In this document: piece by piece, positions 56,679 to 64,000 of the stretch
Layout of the letters: each line of letters starts with the position of its first letter
Numbering within the stretch: position 1 is the stretch's first letter
Assembly (NCBI GenBank): GCA_963726825.1
Contig: CAVSDT010000001.1
Location: 558,001-622,000 of the forward strand
Length of the DNA stretch: 64,000 nucleotides
From: DATLGB01 sp963726825
GTDB taxonomy: Bacteria; Actinomycetota; Thermoleophilia; Solirubrobacterales; Solirubrobacteraceae
Direction of reading: 5' to 3'
Notes under the pieces: generated by a model
What the model was told of the DNA's origin: nothing
The model's input: only the letters and a program-made list of their open reading frames with translations
Database searches by the model: none
Made by a program: the position numbers and the translations under genes

Positions 56679-57212
56679 TTGCGTCTCGAAGCACCCGCCC
56701 GCACGCGGTCATCCGTCCGTGCGCGGTCGTCCATCATCTGCGCCCTCGTCGCGCTGACCCTGACCTGCGGCCTCCCCGCGGCAGACGCCGACGCGTCCGC
56801 CCGCACGGACCGGGTCGAACGCAGCGTCGTCAAGCGCCTCAACGGCATCCGGGCCCGGAACGGCCTGGGCAAGCTGCGGCTGGACCGCAAGCTCGCGCGG
56901 GCCGCCGACGTGCACTCCTCCGACATGGTCCGGGCGGACTTCTTCGCCCACGAGTCCTCTGACGGGACGCCGTTCCAGCAGCGCATCGCGGCCTTCGTCC
57001 GCCGCCGGGAGACCGGGGAGACGCTCGCCTACCTCGCCGCCTCGCAGCACCGCAAGGCCGCGCGGGTCGTGCGGCTGTGGATGCGCTCGCCCGGCCACCG
57101 GGCTGCCCTGATGACGCCGCGCTTCCGCCGCATCGGCGTGGCGAAGCGCCGGGGCGAGCTCTACGGGCAGCCGTCGGCCGTGTTCACCGCCGACCTCGCG
57201 ACCAGGCGCTGA
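56679..57212 (+). CDS. secreted CAP/SCP-domain protein
   Basis: 177-residue protein of the CAP (cysteine-rich secretory, PR-1) superfamily, YkwD-like. An N-terminal hydrophobic signal segment (about residues 17-37, ending near AADADA) is followed by the CAP core: LNGIRARNGLGKLRLDRKL, the HSSDM His, ADFFAHES, GETLAYL, and WMRSPGHRAALMTPRF with a second His. Function of bacterial members is unclear; extracellular ligand binding or stress roles are suggested. The TTG start is fixed by the AGGAGG site upstream. The 139-bp gap to the regulator gene is the likely divergent promoter region. Confidence 0.85.
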   Translation: MRLEAPARTRSSVRARSSIICALVALTLTCGLPAADADASARTDRVERSVVKRLNGIRARNGLGKLRLDRKLARAADVHSSDMVRADFFAHESSDGTPFQQRIAAFVRRRETGETLAYLAASQHRKAARVVRLWMRSPGHRAALMTPRFRRIGVAKRRGELYGQPSAVFTADLATRR

Positions 57213-57225
57213 CATCCTTGGACGG

Positions 57226-57966
57226 GTGAGCACCCGTCCACCCGGCGGCTGGCCACGGCTCGCGCGCGAGGGGCTCGTCTTCTGCGGCGCCTACTGGCTC
57301 TACCGGCTCGTCCGCGGCCTGGTGATCGACCGCCCGGACGCGGCCCTCGCCAACGCGGACCGCCTGATCGACCTCGAGCGGGCGCTGCACCTCCATCCCG
57401 AGCCGGCGCTGAACGCGTCCGCCGCGGCCCACCCCGTCATCGGGACGACCGCGACCTGGCTCTACCTCAACGCGCACTTCGTCGTCACGACGGTCGCCCT
57501 CGCGTGGCTGTACCTGCGCCACCACGACCGCTTCGGCCGCACCCGCAACGCGTTCTGCGTCGCGATGGGCCTCGCGCTGATCCTCTACGTCGCGGTCCCC
57601 ACCGCCCCGCCACGACTGGTCCCCGGGGCGGGCTTCACCGACCTCGTCGAGGCCCGCACGGGCGTGCCGGACGCCGCGGCCGCGCTCTACAACCCGTACG
57701 CGGCGATCCCGTCCATGCACGTGGCCTTCGCGCTGCTGCTGACCGCGGCGTTCGTCCCGCTGAGCAGGCACCGCGCCGCTCGCCTCGCGTGGCTCGCCTA
57801 CCCCCTCCTGGTGACGGCCGCGACGGTCCTCACGGGCAACCACTTCTGGCTGGACGCGGCGGCCGGCGGGGCGGTCGCCGCGGCGGGTCTGACGGTCGCC
57901 CGGCTAGCGTCTGCGCGCGCATGGCCCGCCCACGCACCACGTCGACGACCGTCGCCGATCGGCTGA
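57226..57966 (+). CDS. PAP2-family membrane phosphatase (inositol phosphorylceramide synthase-like)
   Basis: 246-residue membrane protein with about six hydrophobic segments and PAP2 motifs: PTAPPR, PSMHVAFA (His-containing C2) and TGNHFWLDAAAG (C3). This version matches the AUR1/inositol phosphorylceramide synthase-like branch found in actinobacteria, so it could hydrolyse or transfer a lipid phosphate headgroup. Start GTG at 57226. Its last 46 bp overlap the CDP-alcohol phosphotransferase gene, suggesting co-translation and a shared lipid role. Confidence 0.85.
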   Translation: MSTRPPGGWPRLAREGLVFCGAYWLYRLVRGLVIDRPDAALANADRLIDLERALHLHPEPALNASAAAHPVIGTTATWLYLNAHFVVTTVALAWLYLRHHDRFGRTRNAFCVAMGLALILYVAVPTAPPRLVPGAGFTDLVEARTGVPDAAAALYNPYAAIPSMHVAFALLLTAAFVPLSRHRAARLAWLAYPLLVTAATVLTGNHFWLDAAAGGAVAAAGLTVARLASARAWPAHAPRRRPSPIG

Positions 57967-58511
57967 TCGAGTCGCGCCTGACCCCGAACGCGATCTCGCT
58001 GACGGGGTTCGTCCTGTGTCTCGTCGCCGCCGTGCTGGTGTGGCAGGACGAGATCCTCCTGGGCGGGATCGCGTTCATCGTCGGCTCCGTCTGCGACACG
58101 CTGGACGGCCGCTACGCCCGCATGAGCGGCAAGGGGACGCCGTTCGGCGCGTTCCTGGACTCCTCCATCGACCGCTTCGAGGAGGGCTTCGTGCTCGCCG
58201 CGATCGCCGCCAACTTCGCCGCGGACGGCAACGAGGCCGCTGCGGGCATCGTCGTGGTCGCCGCCGTCGCCTCCCTCATGGTGTCCTACACGCGCGCCCG
58301 GGCCGAGGCGCTCGGCGTGGAGTGCAAGGTCGGCATCGCCGACCGCGCCGTCCGCGTCGTGATCCTGTCCGCCGGCCTCGTCCTCCAGAGCTTCTTCGAT
58401 GCCCTCGAGCCGGCGATCTACATCCTCGCCGCCTTGACGATCATCACCGTCGGCCAGCGCGTATGGCACGTGCGCGGCCAGCTGGTGACCAGCAACCCGA
58501 CCTCAACCTGA
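57921..58511 (+). CDS. CDP-alcohol phosphatidyltransferase, likely phosphatidylinositol phosphate synthase
   Basis: 196-residue membrane enzyme with the CDP-OH-P motif D-x2-D-G-x2-A-R-x8-G-x3-D-x3-D (DTLDGRYAR, then GAFLDSSIDRFEE), and about six membrane segments. It joins CDP-diacylglycerol to a polar alcohol. Because the next gene makes inositol 3-phosphate, the acceptor is probably that, giving phosphatidylinositol phosphate as in mycobacterial PgsA1. Other alcohols cannot be excluded. ATG at 57921. Confidence 0.87.
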   Translation: MARPRTTSTTVADRLIESRLTPNAISLTGFVLCLVAAVLVWQDEILLGGIAFIVGSVCDTLDGRYARMSGKGTPFGAFLDSSIDRFEEGFVLAAIAANFAADGNEAAAGIVVVAAVASLMVSYTRARAEALGVECKVGIADRAVRVVILSAGLVLQSFFDALEPAIYILAALTIITVGQRVWHVRGQLVTSNPTST

Positions 58512-58524
58512 GGAACCCATCACC

Positions 58525-59715
58525 GTGAGCTCCACCAACGGCGGCCCGCGCCGCTCCAAGGACAAGGTCCGCGTCGCCATCATCGGCGTCGGCAACTGCG
58601 CCTCGTCCTTCGTGCAGGGCGTGCAGTACTACCGCAACGCCGACCCGACGCAGGACGTCCCCGGCCTGATGCACGTCGACCTCGGCGGCTACCACGTCGC
58701 CGACATCGAGTTCTCCGCCGCGTTCGACATCGACGCCGACAAGGTCGGCAAGGACCTGTCGCAGGCCATCTTCTCCGGCCAGAACAACACGATCAAGCTC
58801 GGCGACGACGTGCCGGACCTCGGCGTGCCCGTCCACCGCGGGATGACCCACGACGGCCTGGGCAAGTACCTGAAGGAGAAGATCACGAAGGCCGACGGCC
58901 CGACCGCCGACATCGTTCAGATCCTCAAGGACACGCAGACCGACGTCGTCGTCTCCTACCTCCCCGTCGGCTCCGAGCAGGCGACGAAGTGGTACGTCGA
59001 GCAGGTCCTCGAGGCCGGCTGCGGCTTCGTGAACTGCATCCCGGTGTTCATCGCCTCCGAGGGCTACTGGGACAACCGGTTCAAGAAGGCCGGGCTGCCG
59101 ATCATCGGCGACGACATCAAGTCTCAGGTCGGCGCGACGATCGCCCACCGCACGCTGGCCCGCCTCTTCCACGAGCGCGGCGTCAAGATGCTGCGCACGT
59201 CGCAGCTCAACGTCGGCGGCAACATGGACTTCTACAACATGCTCGAGCGCGAGCGCCTCGAGTCCAAGAAGATCTCCAAGACCAACGCCGTGACGTCGAT
59301 CATGGGCCACACGCTGCCCGCCGACGACGTCTACATCGGCCCCTCGGACTACGTGCCGTGGCTGACCGACCGCAAGTGGGCGCACATCCGGATCGAGGGC
59401 CAGGCCTTCGGCGACGTGCCGCTGACGATGGAGATGAAGCTCGAGGTCTGGGACTCCCCGAACTCGGCCGGCATCGTCATCGACGCCGTGCGCTGCCTCA
59501 AGCTCGCGCTCGACCACGGGGTCAGCGGGCAGCTGGACGGCCCGTCCTCCTACCTCATGAAGTCGCCGCAGAACCAGCGCCCGGACGATCAGGCGCGCGA
59601 AGCCACCGAGGCGTTCATCGCCAAGCACGCCCGCACGAAGCAGGCCGCCGAGGCCGCCCGCAAGAAGGCGGACGAGCAGGTCGCCGGCGAGTCCACGGTG
59701 ACGCCCGCGAAGTAG
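58525..59715 (+). CDS. ino1: inositol-3-phosphate synthase
   Basis: 396-residue NAD-dependent cyclase converting glucose 6-phosphate to inositol 3-phosphate. It has VAIIGVGNCASSF for NAD binding, SQAIFSGQNNT, YLPVGSEQATKWY, GDDIKSQVGATI, LNVGGNMDFYNM and a conserved Lys in SKTNAVTS. GTG at 58525 follows an AGGAACC sequence. It supplies inositol phosphate to the upstream lipid synthase. The C-terminus (about 365-396) is a charged Ala/Lys tail. Confidence 0.96.
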   Translation: MSSTNGGPRRSKDKVRVAIIGVGNCASSFVQGVQYYRNADPTQDVPGLMHVDLGGYHVADIEFSAAFDIDADKVGKDLSQAIFSGQNNTIKLGDDVPDLGVPVHRGMTHDGLGKYLKEKITKADGPTADIVQILKDTQTDVVVSYLPVGSEQATKWYVEQVLEAGCGFVNCIPVFIASEGYWDNRFKKAGLPIIGDDIKSQVGATIAHRTLARLFHERGVKMLRTSQLNVGGNMDFYNMLERERLESKKISKTNAVTSIMGHTLPADDVYIGPSDYVPWLTDRKWAHIRIEGQAFGDVPLTMEMKLEVWDSPNSAGIVIDAVRCLKLALDHGVSGQLDGPSSYLMKSPQNQRPDDQAREATEAFIAKHARTKQAAEAARKKADEQVAGESTVTPAK

Positions 59716-59754
59716 CCCGGCAAGGGGCACCCCGCCGAGGCGTAAGCTGGCGGG

Positions 59755-61641
59755 GTGCCGACCGTCGTCCAGGTGACCCCCTTCCCCTGGGAGGAGGCTC
59801 ACGAGGTCAACGCCCACGTGCAGGCGCTGTCGCAGGCGCTCGCCGCGCTCGGGCATCAGGTGGTGATCGTCGCCCCGTCCCGCGACGCCGAGCTCGTGCG
59901 CGCCTCCCGCGCGCGCATCCGCGACGGCGACCTCGGGACCCCCGGTGGCGAGCCCGTCCTGCTCGCGGCCGGTGAGCTGCTGCCGACGATCGCCCCGCGG
60001 CGCGCCGTCCCGGCCCTGCCCGTCCACGTCTCGCGCGCCGTCGACGAGCTGCTGGACCGCCACGGCATCGACGTCGTCCACGTGCACGAGCCGTGGGCGC
60101 CGAGCACCTCCTCGGCCGCGCTGCGCCACTCCCGCTCGCTCAACGTCGCGAGCTTCCACCTGCCCACGGAGCGCCCGCTCTCGACGCAGGTCGCCCGCCG
60201 CTTCGTGGAGACGTTCTTCGGCCGCCTCGACGCGCGCCTGGCCTCCTTCGAGGCGACGGCGAGCCTGCTGCGCCGCGCCTTCCCCGCCGACTACGAGGTC
60301 GTGCGCCCCGGCGCCGAGGTGCTGGCCCGCGCGGCCCACGACGGCCCGCTGCGGATCCTCTTCAGCGCGCAGGAGGAGCGCGCCGCGCTGCGCCTCGTCC
60401 TGCGTGCGCTGCGCCGGATCCCCGAGGACGTCGACTGGACCGCGACGCTCCACGTCCCCGGCGCCGCCGTCCCCTCCGCGCTCGTCCGCGGTCGCCTGCG
60501 CGAGCGCATCACGGTGCGGGCCGAGGAGGACATGGCCGTCGACGCGCTGCTCCGCGAGGCCGACGTGCTCGTCGCCGCCTCCGCCGGCGTGGCCGCCGCA
60601 CCCGGCCTGGTCCTGCGCGCGATCGGCGCGGGCGTCGTCCCCGCCGTCTCCCGCCTGCCCGCCTACGTCGAGCTCGTCGGCGACTCCGAGCTCGGGCCGG
60701 TGCACGAGCCGGCCGACGTCGACACGCTCGCCGCGCAGCTCACGCGCCTGGCCACCGACCCCGCCGAGCTCGCCGCCCGCCGCGCCGCCGGGGACGAGCT
60801 GCGCTCGACGCTCGGGTGGGACCGGACCGCCGCCGCAGTCGACGCGGTCTACGCCCGCCTGCTCGCCCGCCGCCACGACACGGCCGGCCGGCCTGACGTA
60901 CGCCGGCGCCTGCGGGAGCGGCCGTTGATCGACGTCGACCTGCACATGCACACCGACCACTCGCACGACTGCGCCACGCCGGTCGAGGCGCTGCTGGCCT
61001 CCGCGCGGGACAAGAACCTCGGGGCGATCGCCGTCACGGACCACAACGAGGTGTCGGGCGCCCTGGAGGCCGCGGCGAAGGCGGCCGAGTTCGGCGTCAA
61101 GGTGATCGTCGGCGAGGAGGTGATGACCGCCAACCAGGGCGAGGTCATCGGCCTGTTCCTGACGGAGAGGATCCCCAAGGGCGTCACGCTCCAGGAGGCG
61201 ATCGCCGAGATCAAGCGGCAGGGCGGGCTCGTCTACGTCCCGCACCCGTTCGACCGCCTCCACTCGATCCCCGACTACGAGCACCTGCTCGCCGTGCTCG
61301 ACGACATCGACGCGATCGAGGTGTTCAACCCGCGCGTCGCGCTGCCGGCCTTCAACGAGGAGGCGGTGCGCTTCGCGCGCAAGTACGCGGTCGTCGGCGG
61401 CGCCGGGTCCGACTCGCACGTGGCGCAGGGCCTGGGCAACGTCCGCATCCGCATGCGCGACTTCGACGGGCCGGAGGAGTTCCTCGAGTCGCTGCGCGAG
61501 GCCGACATCGCCGGGCGCCCGTCGTCGCTGTACTACGTCGGGGTGCAGGCGCTGAAGTTCCTCCAGACCAAGGCCGTCCCGCCGCCCGCCCGCCGGGCCG
61601 CGCGCGACCGGGCCGTCCGACGCGCGACCCGCAACCTCTGA
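59755..61641 (+). CDS. glycosyltransferase (GT4-like)-PHP metallophosphoesterase fusion
   Basis: 628-residue protein with two folds. Residues 1-375 are a GT-B/GT4-like glycosyltransferase (VVQVTPFPWEEAHEVNAHVQ, a DVVHVHEPWAPS segment), but the usual nucleotide-sugar EX7E motif is missing: the region at 280-300 reads AAAPGLVLRAIGAG where active enzymes have two Glu. Residues 392-600 are a PHP phosphoesterase with complete metal ligands: HMH (397-399), TDH (428-430), Glu454/455, PHPF (496-499) and SDSH (552-555). It follows ino1 by 39 bp. A role in inositol-lipid or inositol-glycoside metabolism, e.g. removing the phosphate left by Ins-3-P-based synthesis, is inference. Confidence 0.88.
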   Translation: MPTVVQVTPFPWEEAHEVNAHVQALSQALAALGHQVVIVAPSRDAELVRASRARIRDGDLGTPGGEPVLLAAGELLPTIAPRRAVPALPVHVSRAVDELLDRHGIDVVHVHEPWAPSTSSAALRHSRSLNVASFHLPTERPLSTQVARRFVETFFGRLDARLASFEATASLLRRAFPADYEVVRPGAEVLARAAHDGPLRILFSAQEERAALRLVLRALRRIPEDVDWTATLHVPGAAVPSALVRGRLRERITVRAEEDMAVDALLREADVLVAASAGVAAAPGLVLRAIGAGVVPAVSRLPAYVELVGDSELGPVHEPADVDTLAAQLTRLATDPAELAARRAAGDELRSTLGWDRTAAAVDAVYARLLARRHDTAGRPDVRRRLRERPLIDVDLHMHTDHSHDCATPVEALLASARDKNLGAIAVTDHNEVSGALEAAAKAAEFGVKVIVGEEVMTANQGEVIGLFLTERIPKGVTLQEAIAEIKRQGGLVYVPHPFDRLHSIPDYEHLLAVLDDIDAIEVFNPRVALPAFNEEAVRFARKYAVVGGAGSDSHVAQGLGNVRIRMRDFDGPEEFLESLREADIAGRPSSLYYVGVQALKFLQTKAVPPPARRAARDRAVRRATRNL

Positions 61642-62294
61642 TGCAGGGGGAGGGGAAACCGGTGGACGCGGCAAAGTCCCTCGGCCAGATGCCGGTCACC
61701 GACGACGAGATCCGCGAGAAGTACCTCGAGCGCGCGATTCGCGAGCTCAACCACTTCACCCGCGACCTGCAGGCCTGCGAGGCCTGCCCGCGCGGGGACC
61801 ACCTGCCCGTGCTCGGCTCGGGACATCCGCAGGCGGACGTCTTCATGCTCAAGTACGCGCCGACGCACGCGGAGATCGAGGAGGGCGTGGCCTTCTACGG
61901 CCGCTCGGGCACCGCGGTGATGAAGTCGCTCAAGCGGCTGAGCATCGACCCGCTGGTCGTCTACGGGACGCTGTGCGTGAAGTGCCCGGTGCCCGACACC
62001 TCGATGGCGGGCCAGGAGTGCATCGGCCGCCTCGTCGAGGAGCTCGCGATCGTGCAGCCGAAGATCGTGATCGTGATGGGCGAGGACGCGCTGGACACGC
62101 TCAACGACCTGCGGCTGCCCCTGGCACGTGAGATCGACGCGGCGCCGGGCGAGATCCAGTCGCTGACCCCGTCGATCCAGGCGCTCTACACGCCCGACGT
62201 CGACGCCTCCCTGGACGAGGAGGACGCCAAGCGGGCGTTCTGGGGCGCGTTCCGCCGCCTCGGCGACTGGTACGCGGACTTCCCGCCCTACTGA
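61641..62294 (+). CDS. uracil-DNA glycosylase superfamily protein, divergent family 4-like
   Basis: 217-residue protein resembling [4Fe-4S] family 4/5 uracil-DNA glycosylases. Cys residues in CEACPRG and LCVKCPVPD-x6-C are candidates for the cluster, and GSGHPQADVFMLKYAP corresponds to the family 4 GEGNPxADLMFVGEAPG region. However, GEAPG has become LKYAPTH, and the C-terminal catalytic HPS is replaced by TPDVD, so ordinary uracil excision is doubtful. ATG at 61641 overlaps the TGA of the fusion gene by one base, implying strict co-translation with it. Confidence 0.8.
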   Translation: MQGEGKPVDAAKSLGQMPVTDDEIREKYLERAIRELNHFTRDLQACEACPRGDHLPVLGSGHPQADVFMLKYAPTHAEIEEGVAFYGRSGTAVMKSLKRLSIDPLVVYGTLCVKCPVPDTSMAGQECIGRLVEELAIVQPKIVIVMGEDALDTLNDLRLPLAREIDAAPGEIQSLTPSIQALYTPDVDASLDEEDAKRAFWGAFRRLGDWYADFPPY

Positions 62295-62297
62295 GCC

Positions 62298-62870
62298 TCA
62301 GCCGCGCTCGCGCAGCAGGCGCATCGCGACGCGCCTGTCGTCGCGCTCGAGCCGGTCGAGCATGAGGACGCCGTCGAGGTGGTCGAGCTCGTGCTGGAGC
62401 ACCGTGGCCGCGCGGCCCTCGACCTCGAGCTCGACGCCCTCGCCGTCGACGTCCCGGCCGCTCATGCGCACCCGGGCGGGGCGTTCCACGGGCACCCACA
62501 GGCCCGGGATCGACAGGCAGCCCTCCTCGATCACCTGCGTCTCGTCCGACGCCTCCTCCAGCACCGGGTTGGCGAGCACCGCCGGCGCCGCGTCGACGCC
62601 GGCGCGGTGGACGAAGAAGCGGCCGAGCGTGCCGACCTGCGGCGCCGCCAGGCCGGCGCCGCGCGCGCCCTCCATCAGCTCGATCATCGCGGCGACCTGG
62701 CCGCGGAACGTCGCGTCGAACGCCTCGACCGGCTTGGCGGGCTGGCGCAGCACCGGGTCGCCGTAGCGGCGCACGCGGCTGAGCGCCTCGTCGCGGGCGT
62801 CGAGCTCCTCGGGCGTGAGCTCGGGGTCGCCCCAGCGGACCTCGGGCCGCTCCTGCCGGCGGTCGCTCAT
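62298..62870 (-). CDS. def: peptide deformylase
   Basis: 190-residue metalloenzyme removing the formyl group from nascent N-termini. All three motifs are present: GAGLAAPQVG, EGCLSIPG (Cys ligand) and QHELDHLDG (two His ligands and catalytic Glu). ATG at 62870 overlaps the upstream oxidoreductase stop (ATGA). The N-terminal 25 residues, acidic and Arg-rich, extend beyond the conserved core. It is convergent with the UDG-like gene. Confidence 0.95.
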   Translation of the reverse strand: MSDRRQERPEVRWGDPELTPEELDARDEALSRVRRYGDPVLRQPAKPVEAFDATFRGQVAAMIELMEGARGAGLAAPQVGTLGRFFVHRAGVDAAPAVLANPVLEEASDETQVIEEGCLSIPGLWVPVERPARVRMSGRDVDGEGVELEVEGRAATVLQHELDHLDGVLMLDRLERDDRRVAMRLLRERG

Positions 62871-63805
62871 GTCGTCGTGAGCACGACCTTGCCGTGCTTG
62901 CCCTGCTCCTGGAAGAACGCGTAGGCGTCCGCCGCGTCCTCGAGGGCGAAGGTCCTGGCGATCGGGACGGTGAGCCCGCGATCGAAGCCGGGCAGCACCT
63001 GCGTCTCGACGCGTCGGGCGGCGTCCGCCTTGTCCTCCAGCGGCCGCGCGCGCAGCGTGGAGGCGTGGATCGCGCCGCGCTTGACCATCAGCTGCTGGAG
63101 GTTGAGCTCGACCTTCGTGCCGGCGCCGACGCCGATCACGCAGATGCGCCCGCGGGTGGCGAGCGCCTCGAGGTTGGCCGGCCAGTTCGGCGCGCCGACG
63201 AGCTCGAGGACCACGTCGAAGGGGCCGTGCGCCTCGAAGCCCTCGGGCGGGAGGACCTCGGCGCCGAGCGCCGCCACGTCGTCGCGCGAACCCTCGCTGC
63301 GCACCGTCGCGGTCACGCGGGCGCCCGCGAGGACGCCGAGCTGGACGGCGGCGGAGCCGACGCCGCCCGCCGCGCCGTGGACGAGCAGCCGCTCCCCGAG
63401 ACGCAGGCCGCCCTGGGTGAAGACCGCGTCGTGGGCGGTGGTGAACACCTCGGGGGTCCCGCCCGCCGCGGCCCAGTCGAGGGCGTCGGGGACCGGCATC
63501 AGCAGCCGCTCGTGCAGCACCGCGAGCTCGGCCTGGCCGCCACCGCCGGTGATCGCCATGACGCGGTCGCCGATCGACCAGCGGGTGACGCCCTCCCCGA
63601 CCGCCTCGACCTCGCCAGCGAGCTCGAGGCCGGGGATGTCCTGCGGCGATCCGGCGGGCGCCGGATAGCGGCCCTTCATCTGCATGATGTCGGCGCCGTT
63701 GAGGCCCGCCGCCTTGACGCGGACGAGCACGTCCCCCTTGCCGACGACGGGGTCTGGGTGGTCCTCGATGACGATGGATCCGTCGCGGACGGTCACGGCG
63801 CGCAT
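62867..63805 (-). CDS. NADPH:quinone oxidoreductase (zinc-free MDR)
   Basis: 312-residue medium-chain dehydrogenase/reductase like quinone oxidoreductase 1 (PIG3-type). The GroES-like domain includes VKAAGLNGADIMQMKGRYPAP, and the NADP site is LLVHGAAGGVGSAAVQLG. No zinc-binding Cys cluster. Its stop overlaps the def start, so the two are coupled. Likely reduces quinones or electrophilic carbonyls with NADPH. Confidence 0.9.
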   Translation of the reverse strand: MRAVTVRDGSIVIEDHPDPVVGKGDVLVRVKAAGLNGADIMQMKGRYPAPAGSPQDIPGLELAGEVEAVGEGVTRWSIGDRVMAITGGGGQAELAVLHERLLMPVPDALDWAAAGGTPEVFTTAHDAVFTQGGLRLGERLLVHGAAGGVGSAAVQLGVLAGARVTATVRSEGSRDDVAALGAEVLPPEGFEAHGPFDVVLELVGAPNWPANLEALATRGRICVIGVGAGTKVELNLQQLMVKRGAIHASTLRARPLEDKADAARRVETQVLPGFDRGLTVPIARTFALEDAADAYAFFQEQGKHGKVVLTTT

Positions 63806-63852
63806 GGGTCGTCACGATACGCCGGGTTCAAGCGCCATCGCGCGTCCGCCGA

Positions 63853-63894
63853 TGATCTTCGTGCCAAGTCGCACGTTCAATGGTGTGAAGATCA
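63853..63894. promoter_or_regulatory. 8-bp inverted repeat in a divergent gap
   Basis: TGATCTTC (63853-63860) and GAAGATCA (63887-63894) are perfect inverted repeats 26 bp apart in the 116-bp gap between the quinone oxidoreductase and the right-edge gene. They could form a looped operator or RNA stem. Evidence is only symmetry and position. Confidence 0.2.
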
Positions 63895-63921
63895 GACGTC
63901 GTGGGGAAGGTGGTGAGCGGG

Positions 63922-64000
63922 ATGGGGGTACATGTTCCTCTGCCGGCGGCGCCGGCACTCTGGCGGGAAGGGCTCGTCGGCCTCGAAGCCGCGGCGCTGC
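63922..64000 (+). CDS. start of a protein cut by the window edge, possibly an α/β-hydrolase
   Basis: An open frame starts at ATG 63922 (in-frame GTG at 63913) after GGAAGGTGGTGAG and runs to the edge, reading MGVHVPLPAAPALWREGLVG. The PALWREGLVGLEAAAL stretch recalls the N-terminus of actinobacterial lipase/esterase-like α/β-hydrolases, but 26 residues are too few to be sure. It is divergent from the quinone oxidoreductase. Confidence 0.45.
   Translation, partial: MGVHVPLPAAPALWREGLVGLEAAAL

Noticed and set aside
53834..56962. 1042-codon plus-strand frame antisense to the LuxR-type regulator
   Set aside because: Shadow frame; the minus strand has Walker and HTH motifs, and the 3' end collides with the CAP-domain gene.
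58444..61674. 1076-codon minus-strand frame antisense to ino1 and the GT-PHP fusion
   Set aside because: Composition typical of a shadow frame; plus-strand genes are unambiguous.

Overview
This is a very GC-rich (roughly 70-75% by eye), gene-dense chromosomal segment of an actinobacterium. Several features point to the Thermoleophilia/Solirubrobacterales: an HspR-type heat-shock locus, an inositol-lipid locus, GTG/TTG starts, 4-bp ATGA/GTGA gene overlaps, and secreted proteins ending in basic Lys/Arg-rich domains after Thr/Pro linkers. This placement rests on gene content and style, not on a marker gene. I see no phage, insertion sequence, integrase or CRISPR array.

Layout. 1-11.8 kb: a membrane protein cut by the window edge, RecD2-type helicase, 3-methyladenine glycosylase I, a methyltransferase behind two tandem 13-bp palindromes, a MetE-like protein, a fatty acid desaturase, an OmpR-type two-component system, a glycosyltransferase-GtrA fusion, and small redox/pterin enzymes. 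11.8-19.9 kb: a PabB-PabC fusion, a three-gene ABC exporter, and a 1109-residue PAS/GGDEF/EAL protein. 20-25.6 kb: tRNA-Val, a hydrolase pair, a heavily frameshifted subtilase gene, tRNA-Glu, and a tRNA-Lys interrupted in its anticodon loop by a compact ORF-less group I intron. 25.6-45.8 kb: a TetR regulator, a hydrolase, then almost the whole de novo purine pathway on the minus strand (purH, N, F, L, Q, S, C, B, E, K, D; only purM is absent), with a RecQ helicase and a c-di-GMP protein among the genes. 45.8-53 kb: clpB and dnaK-grpE-dnaJ-hspR, each preceded by the same inverted repeat with N7 spacing, read as HspR operators. 53-64 kb: endonuclease III, a LuxR-type ATPase regulator, a CAP-domain protein, then PAP2 phosphatase, CDP-alcohol phosphotransferase, inositol-3-phosphate synthase, a glycosyltransferase-like/PHP fusion and a divergent uracil-DNA-glycosylase-fold protein, then peptide deformylase, a quinone oxidoreductase, and the start of a further gene.

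How parts work together. The purine genes form overlapping cassettes (purD-K-E, purC-S-Q-L, recQ-purN). The heat-shock genes share an operator with the repressor encoded in the same operon. The inositol locus links Ins-3-P synthesis to a phosphatidylinositol-phosphate synthase and to a protein joining a glycosyltransferase fold to a metal phosphoesterase fold.

Most noteworthy: the group I intron in tRNA-Lys, the glycosyltransferase-PHP fusion in the inositol locus, the HspR operator variant, and two frameshifted loci. purB has one extra G in a short G run and is probably a sequencing error. The subtilase gene has many shifts and is either decayed or badly assembled.
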